Of a stretch of 25,862 bases of DNA, positions 1 through 7,604 are shown in pieces (the first letter of the stretch is position 1; the number at the start of each line of letters is the position of its first letter). Source of the DNA: RGIG1959 sp045540655 (lineage in GTDB: Bacteria; Bacillota; Clostridia; Oscillospirales; Acutalibacteraceae); NCBI GenBank assembly GCA_045540655.1, contig JAZQHP010000118.1, positions 1-25,862 of the forward strand, written 5' to 3'. The position numbers and the translations under genes were made by a program. The notes under the pieces are model-generated. The model searched no databases. It was given only the letters and a program-made list of their open reading frames with translations, and was not told where the DNA came from.

Positions 1-1310
1 CCTCTGCGCTTGCCGTCATTGCCCGCTTGGAACAAGCGGGCTTTTCGGCGTATGCGGTGGGCGGTTGTGTGCGTGACCTGCTTCGCGGGGATGCGGCGCA
101 CGATGTGGACATCGCCACCGATGCACTGCCTGAACAGGTCCTGCAGGTGTTTGCCGATGAACGCACCATCCCCACAGGGCTGTCCCACGGTACCGTGACC
201 GTGCTTTGGGACGACGAGCCGTTTGAAGTGACCACCTTCCGTGTCGACGGCGATTATACCGACGGACGCCACCCCGATCAGGTCCGCTTCAACGCCTCGC
301 TCGCGGAGGATCTTGCGCGGCGGGATTTCACCGTCAACGCCATGGCATACCACCCCGACAAAGGCATCATCGATCTCTACGGCGGTCAGCAGGATCTGCA
401 AAACGGTATCCTTCGCTGTGTGGGCGATCCCGACACACGCTTCCGTGAGGACGCGCTTCGTATCGCGCGGCTGTTGCGGTTTATGAGTGTGCTGGATTTC
501 CGTTGCGATCCCGCCACCGCCGATGCCGCGCATCGATTGTATCCGCGGCTTCACGCTGTTGCCGCCGAACGCAAGCGGGTGGAGTGGGTCAAGATGCTGA
601 CGGGTCCCGCCTTTCTGCGTGTGGCTCTCACCTTTCCCGATGTGGTGACACAGCTGATTCCGTCTTTGTCGCCGCTCGTGGGCTTTGACCAGCATTCCCC
701 GCATCACGATTTTGATATTTACACCCACACCTGCCGCGCCGTTGCCGCCTGTCCGAACGATCCCGTCGTTCGTCTTGCCGCACTGTTCCACGATCTCGGA
801 AAGCCCGCGACATATACCCTCGACGAGCAAGGCATCGGGCATTTTTACGGTCACGCCGCTCACAGCGAACGTCTGGCGAAGGAGGCGATGACCGCCCTGC
901 GGTTTGACAACGCCACCATTGACGCGGTGTTGCCGCTGATACGATATCATCACACCGAGCTGATCCCCGACCGTCGGTTTGTCCGTCGGTGGTTGACCCG
1001 CCTCGGAGAAACGGGCTTGCGCCGTTTGTGCGCCTTAAAAATTGCCGACGCCGTCGGATGCAAGGCGAACAGCGTCCCGCCCGATTACACGGCGTTTCTG
1101 ACCATGATAGACCACGTGCTTACCGAGCAGGACTGCCTGAGTCTGAAGGATCTGGCGGTCAGCGGGCACGATCTCGCCGCCATCGGCGTGCCGCGCTGTG
1201 CACGCATGGGGCAACTGCTCCGCGATCTGCTGGAAGCGGTGCAGGATGATCGCTGTGCCAATGACCGCGAGGCATTGCTGGCGCTGGCAAAGGAGTGGTG
1301 GTCGCCGTGA
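1..1310 (+). CDS. cca: CCA-adding tRNA nucleotidyltransferase (5' end cut by window edge)
   Basis: The enzyme adds or repairs the 3'-terminal CCA of tRNAs from CTP and ATP in the cytoplasm, without a nucleic acid template. The reading frame is open back to the first bases of the window and codes for family-like residues before the first TTG (position 27), so the true start lies upstream. The class II nucleotidyltransferase head is clear: GGCVRD close to the N-terminus, then the metal-binding DVDIATDA motif about 17 residues later. The middle carries the RNA-binding helices with the RFREDALRIARLLRF block. An HD domain follows (LFHDLGKP near position 790), placing it in the HD-containing bacterial group. 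The stop overlaps the next gene in a GTGA arrangement, suggesting translational coupling. The assignment is very secure; CCA-adding versus A-adding specificity cannot be settled from motifs alone. Confidence 0.95.
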   Translation, partial: SALAVIARLEQAGFSAYAVGGCVRDLLRGDAAHDVDIATDALPEQVLQVFADERTIPTGLSHGTVTVLWDDEPFEVTTFRVDGDYTDGRHPDQVRFNASLAEDLARRDFTVNAMAYHPDKGIIDLYGGQQDLQNGILRCVGDPDTRFREDALRIARLLRFMSVLDFRCDPATADAAHRLYPRLHAVAAERKRVEWVKMLTGPAFLRVALTFPDVVTQLIPSLSPLVGFDQHSPHHDFDIYTHTCRAVAACPNDPVVRLAALFHDLGKPATYTLDEQGIGHFYGHAAHSERLAKEAMTALRFDNATIDAVLPLIRYHHTELIPDRRFVRRWLTRLGETGLRRLCALKIADAVGCKANSVPPDYTAFLTMIDHVLTEQDCLSLKDLAVSGHDLAAIGVPRCARMGQLLRDLLEAVQDDRCANDREALLALAKEWWSP

Positions 1311-2188
1311 CAATGACCTGCTCCCTTTGCCCGCATCAATGCGGCGCGTTGCGCGACGAAGACGGCGGGCAAGGACTCTGCCGCGCCCCGTCGCTTCCGA
1401 AGCTCGCGCGTGTGGCACTCCATTTCGGAGAAGAACCCTGCATCAGCGGCGAACGCGGTTCGGGCACCGTCTTTTTCAGCGGGTGCCCGCTGTCATGCGT
1501 GTTTTGCCAGAACCGCCGCATCAGCGCCGAAGGCTTTGGTGCGGTGATCACCGTACAGGTGCTCGCCGACCGCTTCCGTGCACTTGTCGACGCGGGGGCG
1601 CACAACATCAACCTCGTGACCCCCACCCACTATGCGCACATAATCCGCCAAGCGCTGGAACTTTATCGGCCGCCTGTTCCTGTCATCTACAACAGCGGCG
1701 GCTACGAACGCGTGGAGACGCTTCGCTCCCTCGAAGGGCTGATCGACGTGTATCTGCCCGATTTTAAATACGCCGACGATGCGCTGGCGATGTCCTTCAG
1801 CGGCATTCCGCATTACCGCGACACCGCCCTTGCCGCCATCGGCGAGATGCTGTCCCAAACGGGACACCTGACGTTGGACGAGGACGGACTAGCCGTGCGC
1901 GGGACGATGATCCGTCACATGATCCTGCCCGCGCACACGAAAAACAGCCTGGAGGTACTGCGCCTTTGCAAAGAGCATTTCGGCACACAGACCGCCGTCA
2001 GCCTTCTCGCACAGTACACCCCTGTCGGCACATTGGAACCGAAAGAACTCAATCGCCGCATCACGCCGCGCGAGTATCAAAAGGTATTCGATGCGCTGTG
2101 TGAGCTCGGCTTTGAAAACGGCTACGCCCAGGAGCTGTCCAGTGCCACCGATACGTTTATTCCCGCCTTTGATCTGACCGGCGTTTAA
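1307..2188 (+). CDS. Radical SAM protein, PflA-like (COG1313-type)
   Basis: This is a putative iron-sulfur enzyme using S-adenosylmethionine, related to pyruvate formate-lyase activases; its substrate is unknown. The radical SAM CX3CX2C motif is CPLSCVFC, with Cys60, Cys64 and Cys67 counted from the GTG at 1307. A second N-terminal cysteine group (CSLCPHQC, then GLC) resembles the extra cluster-like motif of the COG1313 subfamily. Later blocks such as YLPDFKYA and LAQYTPVG also fit that subfamily. The start is chosen at GTG 1307 because it overlaps the cca stop (GTGA) and an AGGAG lies 11 bases upstream; ATG 1313 or GTG 1295/1298 are alternatives. No glycyl-radical enzyme is adjacent, so a classic activase role is doubtful. 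The fold is secure, the function is not. Confidence 0.85.
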   Translation: MTMTCSLCPHQCGALRDEDGGQGLCRAPSLPKLARVALHFGEEPCISGERGSGTVFFSGCPLSCVFCQNRRISAEGFGAVITVQVLADRFRALVDAGAHNINLVTPTHYAHIIRQALELYRPPVPVIYNSGGYERVETLRSLEGLIDVYLPDFKYADDALAMSFSGIPHYRDTALAAIGEMLSQTGHLTLDEDGLAVRGTMIRHMILPAHTKNSLEVLRLCKEHFGTQTAVSLLAQYTPVGTLEPKELNRRITPREYQKVFDALCELGFENGYAQELSSATDTFIPAFDLTGV

Positions 2189-2208
2189 ACCGGAAGGAGG
2201 CATTCTAT

Positions 2209-2262
2209 ATGAAATCAGCGGTTCCCCCTGGACATCCGTGCACACAGAATTTCTCATCATGA
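2209..2262 (+). CDS. 17-codon ORF: leader peptide or frameshifted true start of the next gene
   Basis: An excellent ribosome binding site (GGAAGGAGG, 2192-2200) sits 8 bases before ATG 2209. The frame from that ATG closes after only 17 codons, and its TGA overlaps ATG 2259 of the next ORF (ATGA). One extra C in the five-C run at 2224-2228 would join this start to the long frame. It may be a coupling leader, a natural or artefactual indel, or a programmed frameshift site. I cannot decide between these from the sequence. Confidence 0.35.
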   Translation: MKSAVPPGHPCTQNFSS

Positions 2263-2825
2263 GCATCCTGATGGCGATCTTCCCCACCTTCATGATTGCG
2301 ACCTATCCAAAGTATATGCGGATCCGCGGTTGGGAGAAGCACATGAATATCGCGGTGTACAGCAAGGTGATCAAGCGCATCGGCTACATTTCCTCGGCGG
2401 CGATGGCAACCGTGTTTCTGATCGCTCTCGCCTTCTCCATCCATGAATACTACCACACGGTCGGGGCGTATCACCGCGGCGATTATAAACAAGCCACCGG
2501 CGACATCACCCGTTACACGACCTATGGTGACGAAGAAACGGCGGTGGTCGATTTTCGCGTGCGTGAGGTGGATTTTTCCTATTCCTATCCGCGGCAGGAT
2601 GACCGTCTGTCCTCCGACGATGATGCATGGCGGGATTTGCAGCTCGAATACGGGCAAACGGTGTGCGTCCGATATATTGAGCATCCGCGTTACGGACGCC
2701 GCATCCTGTCCATCGCCGAAGCATCTTCCTACGAAGCAAAAAAGAGGCTCTCTGCCAATGCAGAGAGCCTCTTTTTTGGAATGGTAAATATTATTTCACG
2801 GGTTGTCCGTCGAGAGCCGCTTTGA
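2259..2825 (+). CDS. Small membrane protein, DUF3592-like (start uncertain)
   Basis: This is a short protein of unknown function. It has an N-terminal hydrophobic segment directly after the start (ILMAIFPTFMIA), a second at about residues 43-60 (ISSAAMATVFLIALAF), and then a soluble beta-rich part of roughly 100 residues. The pattern of a strand-rich segment ending in a YGQTVCVRYIEHP-type stretch recalls DUF3592-like proteins, but this is a weak resemblance. ATG 2259 has no ribosome binding site of its own; GTG 2238 is in frame and also lacks one. In-frame codons upstream of 2238 read plausibly as protein, which supports a frameshift near 2224-2228. At the 3' end the frame runs straight through a strong terminator hairpin (2738-2777) and overlaps the end of radC by 35 bases. 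A true gene is likely; both ends are odd. Confidence 0.6.
   Translation: MSILMAIFPTFMIATYPKYMRIRGWEKHMNIAVYSKVIKRIGYISSAAMATVFLIALAFSIHEYYHTVGAYHRGDYKQATGDITRYTTYGDEETAVVDFRVREVDFSYSYPRQDDRLSSDDDAWRDLQLEYGQTVCVRYIEHPRYGRRILSIAEASSYEAKKRLSANAESLFFGMVNIISRVVRREPL
2738..2777. terminator. Bidirectional rho-independent terminator between the membrane-protein gene and radC
   Basis: A perfect 12-bp GC-rich stem (2744-2755 with 2760-2771) and a 4-base loop are flanked by six A on one side and six T on the other, so it can stop transcription both ways. It lies after the radC stop (minus strand) but inside the 3' end of the plus-strand reading frame. Confidence 0.92.
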
Positions 2826-3501
2826 GCATCTTGGTTTCGCGAAACGAGATGCAGTCGTTGTCCTTGGCGAAGATCAGGTGATCCAGCAAGCGGATGCCCG
2901 CCCCTTTGAGCAGATTCGCCATCGCAACGGTCGTATCGATATCCGCCTGCGACGGCAGGGCGATGCCCGACGGATGATTGTGCGCCAGGATCACCTTTTC
3001 GGCGTTATCCGCCAGCGCAAACCGCAACACATCGCGCACACCGATTTCCGAGGCAGTACGCGTGCCTATGCCCAGGCGATGGGACGCGATCACACGGTCG
3101 GTCTGGTCAAGCGACACCATCCACACCACTTCCGCCGTTTCACCGTCGAACCTGGGACGCAGGTATTTGACCTGCAGGGCGGTAGTAAGAAGCAGACTGC
3201 CGACGGGAAGCTCTTCCTTGTCGCAATAGCGGCGCAGATCGCCCACAAAGGTGAGCAGAGTAGCGGCATTATCGGTCATGCCGTCGACACGGAGCAAAAT
3301 CGACCGCTCGGCATTCAGAATCGCGCGCACCGATCCGAATTCCGTCATCAGGCGATGCGCCAGCGGATTGGTGTCGCGTTGCGGGATGCCGAAGAACAGC
3401 AACATTTCCACCAGTTCATGTGGCGCAAAGGCGTCTGTGCCATGCTCGATATAACGCTGTTTGACGCGTTGCCGATGTCCGCGATGCGGTTGATCTGCCA
3501 A
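2791..3501 (-). CDS. radC: RadC family protein (JAB/MPN metalloprotease-like domain)
   Basis: The family has an N-terminal helix-hairpin-helix region and a C-terminal JAB-like metal-binding domain; its biochemical role is unsettled despite the historic link to DNA repair. The HhH part covers about residues 1-75 (HELVEMLLFFGIPQRD and following). The JAB signature AHNHPSG followed by SQADID (HxH...D) is near residue 180. The upstream frame extends to 3597, but TTG 3501 is the better start: AAGGAGGG lies 7 bases before it, and the protein then begins with the family-like MADQPHRGHRQRVKQRY. This gives 236 residues, the usual length. It is a single-gene unit with its own promoter, convergent with the membrane-protein gene. 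Confidence 0.93.
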   Translation of the reverse strand: MADQPHRGHRQRVKQRYIEHGTDAFAPHELVEMLLFFGIPQRDTNPLAHRLMTEFGSVRAILNAERSILLRVDGMTDNAATLLTFVGDLRRYCDKEELPVGSLLLTTALQVKYLRPRFDGETAEVVWMVSLDQTDRVIASHRLGIGTRTASEIGVRDVLRFALADNAEKVILAHNHPSGIALPSQADIDTTVAMANLLKGAGIRLLDHLIFAKDNDCISFRETKMLKAALDGQPVK

Positions 3502-3561
3502 AGCGGCTCCCTCCTTTTTAACGGAATGGACGTACGTTGCATATCCAAACTTACAAAAGCT

Positions 3562-3590
3562 ATTATAACAAAAAAATAAGGCTTTGAAAA
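3562..3590 (-). promoter_or_regulatory. Sigma-A promoter of radC (extended -10)
   Basis: On the minus strand, TTTTCA (3590-3585) and TATAAT (3567-3562) are separated by 17 bases, with TGT directly before the -10 (TGn extension). The -35 overlaps the -35 of the divergent promoter for the pseudouridine synthase group. Confidence 0.7.
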
Positions 3591-3611
3591 GAGGCAATTG
3601 TGTGATATAAT
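3584..3611 (+). promoter_or_regulatory. Sigma-A promoter of the rluA-hprK-glcK-murB-whiA-dnaE group (extended -10)
   Basis: TTGAAA (3584-3589), a 16-base spacer and a perfect TATAAT (3606-3611) preceded by TGA (TGn extension). It lies 39 bases before the start of the first gene. Its -35 shares bases with the radC -35. Confidence 0.8.
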
Positions 3612-3650
3612 GAAAAAGAAGTCAAGTCTGAAATAAAGGGTCGATTTTTT

Positions 3651-4619
3651 ATGAAGCAACTCGTGGTCAAGGCGAATGACGCCGGCCAACGCCTGGATAA
3701 ATTTTTACAAAAGACTTTCCGCTGTCTGCCGCCGTCCATGATGTACAAAGCGATCCGCAAAAAGGACATCAAACGCAACGGCAAACGCATCGCCGCCGAA
3801 GACAAATTGGAGGCGGGCGACGTGCTGACCGTCTACCTGCCGGATGACGTGCTGGAAATTGCCGCGCCCGTATACGAGTTCATGCACGCATCCCGACAGC
3901 TGTCCATCGTTTACGAGGACGAACACGTACTGCTTCTCAACAAGCCGGTGGGACTGCTGGTGCATCCCGACGATCGCGAGTTCGGCGATACGCTCATTTT
4001 CCGCGTGCAACGCTATTTGTACGAAAAAGGAGAATACGATCCCGACAACGAACAGAGCTTCGCGCCGGCACTGGTCAACCGCATCGACCGCAACACCTGC
4101 GGCATCGTCATTGCCGCCAAAACCGCCGTCGCATTGCGCATTCTCAACGATAAGCTCAAGCATCGGGAAATCGAAAAGCACTATGTCTGTCTGGTGCACG
4201 GACACATGCCCAAGCAAAGCGACTTGCTGGAAGGTTTTCTGGATAAAAACGAAGCCAAAAACCGTGTGTACATTTCCCATCAGGAGGGCGACGGGCGACG
4301 TATCGCCACCAAATATACCGTCCTCGGCGAAAAACACGGCGTGTCCCTGCTGGACATCGACCTGCTGACGGGACGCACCCATCAGATCCGCGCGCACCTG
4401 GCATCCGTCGGGCATCCGCTCGTCGGCGACGGTAAATACGGCAAAAACGAGCAAAACAAGCGCTACGGACTTACCAAGCAGGCGCTGTGCTCCTATAAAC
4501 TGATTTTCCGCTTCCCCACCGATGCCGCCGAACTGAACTATCTGCGCGGCAAAACGTTCACCATCGACGACGTTTGGTTCGTCACCGCGTTCCATCGCGG
4601 CGAGATCCAACCTAAATAA
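3651..4619 (+). CDS. RluA-family 23S rRNA pseudouridine synthase
   Basis: The enzyme isomerises specific uridines to pseudouridine, most likely in 23S rRNA. An S4 RNA-binding domain occupies about residues 1-70 (AGQRLDKFLQKTF at the start). The catalytic motif is NRIDRNTCG with Asp146 as nucleophile; the usual family form is HRLDRxTSG, so the His and Ser positions are changed, though the Asp is intact. The late family motif GRTHQIRAHL is present near residue 245. The length of 322 residues is normal for RluC/RluD types. The start is ATG 3651, with only a weak ribosome binding site (AAAGGG). It is first in a plus-strand group and 36 bases ahead of hprK. The target position cannot be assigned, so no gene symbol is given. 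Confidence 0.93.
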   Translation: MKQLVVKANDAGQRLDKFLQKTFRCLPPSMMYKAIRKKDIKRNGKRIAAEDKLEAGDVLTVYLPDDVLEIAAPVYEFMHASRQLSIVYEDEHVLLLNKPVGLLVHPDDREFGDTLIFRVQRYLYEKGEYDPDNEQSFAPALVNRIDRNTCGIVIAAKTAVALRILNDKLKHREIEKHYVCLVHGHMPKQSDLLEGFLDKNEAKNRVYISHQEGDGRRIATKYTVLGEKHGVSLLDIDLLTGRTHQIRAHLASVGHPLVGDGKYGKNEQNKRYGLTKQALCSYKLIFRFPTDAAELNYLRGKTFTIDDVWFVTAFHRGEIQPK

Positions 4620-4655
4620 CCGCAATACGGTATATCCGTCACAAGGAGGAGTATT

Positions 4656-5621
4656 ATGAAACAGACGTACACCACCACCCTGGCGCAAGTCATCAAGGAA
4701 TGCAACCTGGAAACCATCTACACCCACCGCGATGAAACGGAGATCCTCATCCGCAGTATGGATATCAATCGTCCCGGCATGGCGTTTAACGGGTATTATG
4801 AATTTTTCGATCCCGACCGCCTGCAGATCATCGGACACAGCGAACGCAGTTTCCTGTACAGCCTGCCGCAGGAGCTCCGTGAACAGCGCCTGCGTGAATT
4901 CGTGTCCTACTCCCCCGTCGCGATCATCATCGCACGCAGTCTGGATATCCCCGAACTCGAAACGATGTGCCGCGAGTATGAAGTGCCGCTGTTGCGCTCC
5001 GCGAGCGCGACCTCGGAGTTCATGGCGACGCTCATCGCCTTCCTGAATGTACAGCTTGCGCCGCGCGTGACCCGTCACGGCGTGTTTGTAGAAGTGTACG
5101 GCGAAGGCGTACTGCTGATGGGCGACAGCGGTGTCGGTAAAAGTGAAACGGCAGTGGAACTGCTCAAGCGCGGTCACCGTCTGATCGCGGACGATGCCGT
5201 GGAAATCCGCCGTGTATCCGCCAAAACGCTGGTCGGATCCGCCCCCGAAAACATCCGCCACTTCATTGAGCTTCGCGGCATCGGCATTGTCAACGTGCGC
5301 CGCATCTTCGGTATGGGTGCCGTCAAACTGACCGAAAAAATCGACATGGTCATCGAGATGGAGCCGTGGGTCGCAGGCAAAGCGTACGATCGCATGGGAC
5401 TGGAAAATGAATACATCGAGATCCTCGGCAACACGGTGCCGCGCGTGACGGTACCGGTCAAACCCGGTCGAAATCTCGCCATCGTCATCGAAATCGCCGC
5501 CATGAACAACCGCCAGGAAAAGATGGGCTACAACGCGGCGCAGGAACTGCTTCACAAGCTCGGCATGGGCGACGAAGCCCCCGCCGATGCGGCGTTGCAG
5601 GATGACTGGCAGAAATTCTGA
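4656..5621 (+). CDS. hprK: HPr kinase/phosphorylase
   Basis: This is the bifunctional enzyme that phosphorylates HPr on Ser46 using ATP or pyrophosphate and removes the phosphate again. It is the sensor of carbon catabolite repression in low-GC Gram-positives and acts in the cytoplasm as a hexamer. The N-terminal regulatory domain spans about residues 1-130. The Walker A motif GDSGVGKSE is at 156-164, followed by LIADDAVEI, and the family signature (IELRGIGIVNV) lies near 203-213. The 321-residue length is typical. AAGGAGG lies 6 bases before ATG 4656. The glucokinase gene directly downstream fits a sugar-flux role. Assignment is firm. Confidence 0.97.
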   Translation: MKQTYTTTLAQVIKECNLETIYTHRDETEILIRSMDINRPGMAFNGYYEFFDPDRLQIIGHSERSFLYSLPQELREQRLREFVSYSPVAIIIARSLDIPELETMCREYEVPLLRSASATSEFMATLIAFLNVQLAPRVTRHGVFVEVYGEGVLLMGDSGVGKSETAVELLKRGHRLIADDAVEIRRVSAKTLVGSAPENIRHFIELRGIGIVNVRRIFGMGAVKLTEKIDMVIEMEPWVAGKAYDRMGLENEYIEILGNTVPRVTVPVKPGRNLAIVIEIAAMNNRQEKMGYNAAQELLHKLGMGDEAPADAALQDDWQKF

Positions 5622-5665
5622 TAGTCTAAAAGCTATTGACGATAATCACAAGGGAGGACAGACCT

Positions 5666-6619
5666 ATGTTACGTATCGGTATTGATCTGGGAGGCACCAA
5701 CATCAAATTCGGTCTTGTAAACGACAATTTTGACGTCATTGCACAATCCACCTGCCGCACGAACGTCTGCTGCCCCACGTGCGGTCTGCTCGATGAAATC
5801 GCCGAACAAGCAGAAAAGCTGGTAGCAGACGCCGGTCACACCATGCAGGACATCGAGCTGGTCGGTATCGGCTCTCCCGGTACCTGCAACACCCGAAAGG
5901 GCATCGTGGAATATGCCTGTAATCTCAATTTTGAAAATCTGCCGCTCCAACAGGAAATGGAGAATCGGCTCGGTCGTCCCGTTGTCATCGACAACGACGC
6001 CAACACCGCCGCTTACGGTGAAACGCTCGCCGGTGCCGCGCGGGGAAGCAACAGCTTCATTCTGCTGACCATCGGCACAGGCATCGGCTCGGGTATCGTC
6101 TTCGACGGCAAGATTTATACCGGCTGTAACTATGCCGGCGCGGAGCTCGGTCACATCGTCATCCAGAAGGACGGCGTGCCGTGCGGATGCGGTCGCCGCG
6201 GTTGCTTCGAGCAATACGCCTCGGCAACGGCGCTCATCCGCCAGACCCGCGAAGCTATGGAAGCGCGTCCCGACAGCCTGCTGTGGCGGTATGCCGAAAC
6301 ACTCGAGGATGTTACGGGCGCGACGGCGTGGATGGCGATGAAAGCCGGCGACCTTGTCGCAGGCGAGCTGATCGCGCAGTATCTGCGGTATGTCACCTGC
6401 GGCGTGACCAACATTATCAATATTTTCCAGCCCGAACTGATGTGCATCGGCGGCGGTATGTCCAACGAGGGCGAAACGTTGCTGTCTCCCCTGCGCCTGT
6501 TCGTTGCGGAAGAACGCTACAGCAAATTCAGCTTGCACCAGACCCGTCTGGAAGCGTCGGCGCTCGGCAACCGCGCGGGTATCATCGGCGCGGCGTTCCT
6601 CGACCGTGCGCACACCTGA
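5666..6619 (+). CDS. glcK: ROK-family glucokinase
   Basis: It probably phosphorylates glucose to glucose-6-phosphate with ATP in the cytoplasm, feeding glycolysis. The phosphate-binding motif GIDLGGTNIKFG is at residues 4-15, IDNDANTAAYGE follows near 110, and the ROK zinc site CGCGRRGCFEQYAS is near residue 175. The 317-residue length matches Gram-positive GlcK. The frame is open further upstream, but AGGGAGG (5651-5657) placed 8 bases before ATG 5666 fixes the start. It sits between hprK and murB in the same direction, 44 bases after hprK. Substrate choice within the ROK family (glucose against N-acetylmannosamine or fructose) is inferred from length and context. Confidence 0.88.
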   Translation: MLRIGIDLGGTNIKFGLVNDNFDVIAQSTCRTNVCCPTCGLLDEIAEQAEKLVADAGHTMQDIELVGIGSPGTCNTRKGIVEYACNLNFENLPLQQEMENRLGRPVVIDNDANTAAYGETLAGAARGSNSFILLTIGTGIGSGIVFDGKIYTGCNYAGAELGHIVIQKDGVPCGCGRRGCFEQYASATALIRQTREAMEARPDSLLWRYAETLEDVTGATAWMAMKAGDLVAGELIAQYLRYVTCGVTNIINIFQPELMCIGGGMSNEGETLLSPLRLFVAEERYSKFSLHQTRLEASALGNRAGIIGAAFLDRAHT

Positions 6620-6670
6620 CGTCTTGCGCCATCCTTATGTTACTGTGTTTTATAAAGGAGAGTATCCCAT

Positions 6671-7585
6671 ATGTCTTCGTTAGCTATCTATGCAAAAGAC
6701 CTGTCTTGCGAATACAACGCATCCGCTTCCATGCGGGACTATACCACCTTCAAGGTCGGCGGTCCTGCCGAACTGTTTGAAGTCGCCGACGGCGACACGC
6801 TTGCCGCTCTGCGTTCGCGCCTGCAAGCCGATGCCGTCCCCTATCGGATTCTCGGCAGCGGTTCCAACCTGCTGGTCGCAGACGAAGGTCTGCAGGGAGC
6901 GGTCATCCGTCTCGACCCGAAGTGTGCCGCCGTGACCCGTGTGGACGAAACAACGGTACGCTGTGAAGCGGGTGTGCCGCTGGCAAAGCTGTCGCGCACC
7001 GTGCAACAGTGGGGCCTTAGCGGCATGGAATTTGCCTGCGGCATTCCCGGCAGTGTGGGCGGCGGTATCTACATGAACGCGGGCGCTTACGGCGGCGAAA
7101 TGAAGGATGTGATCCAAAGCGTCACCGTACTGTTCCCCGACGGCACCTGCCGCGAGGTGGACAACGCCGATATGCAGTTCCGTTATCGCTACAGTGAGCT
7201 GATGCAAAACGGCGGCATTGCGCTGTCCGCCACGCTCTCGCTGATCCCCGGCGACGGCGAAGCGATTCATCAGCGAATGGCCGAACTGTTGACCGCGCGC
7301 CGCGAGAAACAACCGCTCGAATACCCGAGCGCAGGCAGTTTCTTCAAACGCCCCGGCGACGGGCTGTACGCCAGCAAGCTGGTGGACGATTGCGGTCTGC
7401 GCGGTTATCGTGTAGGCGATGCCCAAGTCAGCGAAAAACACGCCGGCTTTGTGATCAATCGCGGCAACGCCACCTGTGAACAGCTCAAGCAACTGGAAAA
7501 AGATGTACGCACCCATGTGTTTGAACAAACCGGTGTGACGCTGAGTCCCGAGGTACGCTTGCTTGGCACCTCGTGGTTTGAATAA
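6671..7585 (+). CDS. murB: UDP-N-acetylenolpyruvoylglucosamine reductase (MurB)
   Basis: This FAD enzyme reduces the enolpyruvyl group with NADPH to make UDP-N-acetylmuramate, the second committed step of peptidoglycan precursor synthesis. FAD-binding motifs are visible: TTFKVGGPAE near residue 20, GSGSNLLV near 61, and GIPGSVGGGIYMNAGAYGGE near 120. The substrate-domain motif YPSAGSFFKRP (near 218) carries the catalytic Ser, and SEKHAGFVIN follows. The 304-residue length is normal. AAAGGAG lies 10 bases before ATG 6671. In many Clostridia rapZ and yvcK separate murB from whiA; here whiA follows after only 19 bases. Confidence 0.97.
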   Translation: MSSLAIYAKDLSCEYNASASMRDYTTFKVGGPAELFEVADGDTLAALRSRLQADAVPYRILGSGSNLLVADEGLQGAVIRLDPKCAAVTRVDETTVRCEAGVPLAKLSRTVQQWGLSGMEFACGIPGSVGGGIYMNAGAYGGEMKDVIQSVTVLFPDGTCREVDNADMQFRYRYSELMQNGGIALSATLSLIPGDGEAIHQRMAELLTARREKQPLEYPSAGSFFKRPGDGLYASKLVDDCGLRGYRVGDAQVSEKHAGFVINRGNATCEQLKQLEKDVRTHVFEQTGVTLSPEVRLLGTSWFE

Positions 7586-7604
7586 GCAAAAGGAGAGAAT
7601 GCCC

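Noticed and set aside
3502..3597. Longer N-terminus for RadC
   Set aside because: That stretch contains the radC promoter -10, its ribosome binding site and non-family residues; TTG 3501 fits better.
3705..5555. 616-codon open frame antisense to the pseudouridine synthase and hprK
   Set aside because: It spans two well-identified genes and their intergenic gap, and its translation is low-complexity His/Asp/Gly/Val-rich, typical of a reverse-strand shadow.
5636..5665. Earlier start for the ROK glucokinase frame
   Set aside because: The upstream codons have no ribosome binding site, while AGGGAGG before ATG 5666 gives the family-typical N-terminus.
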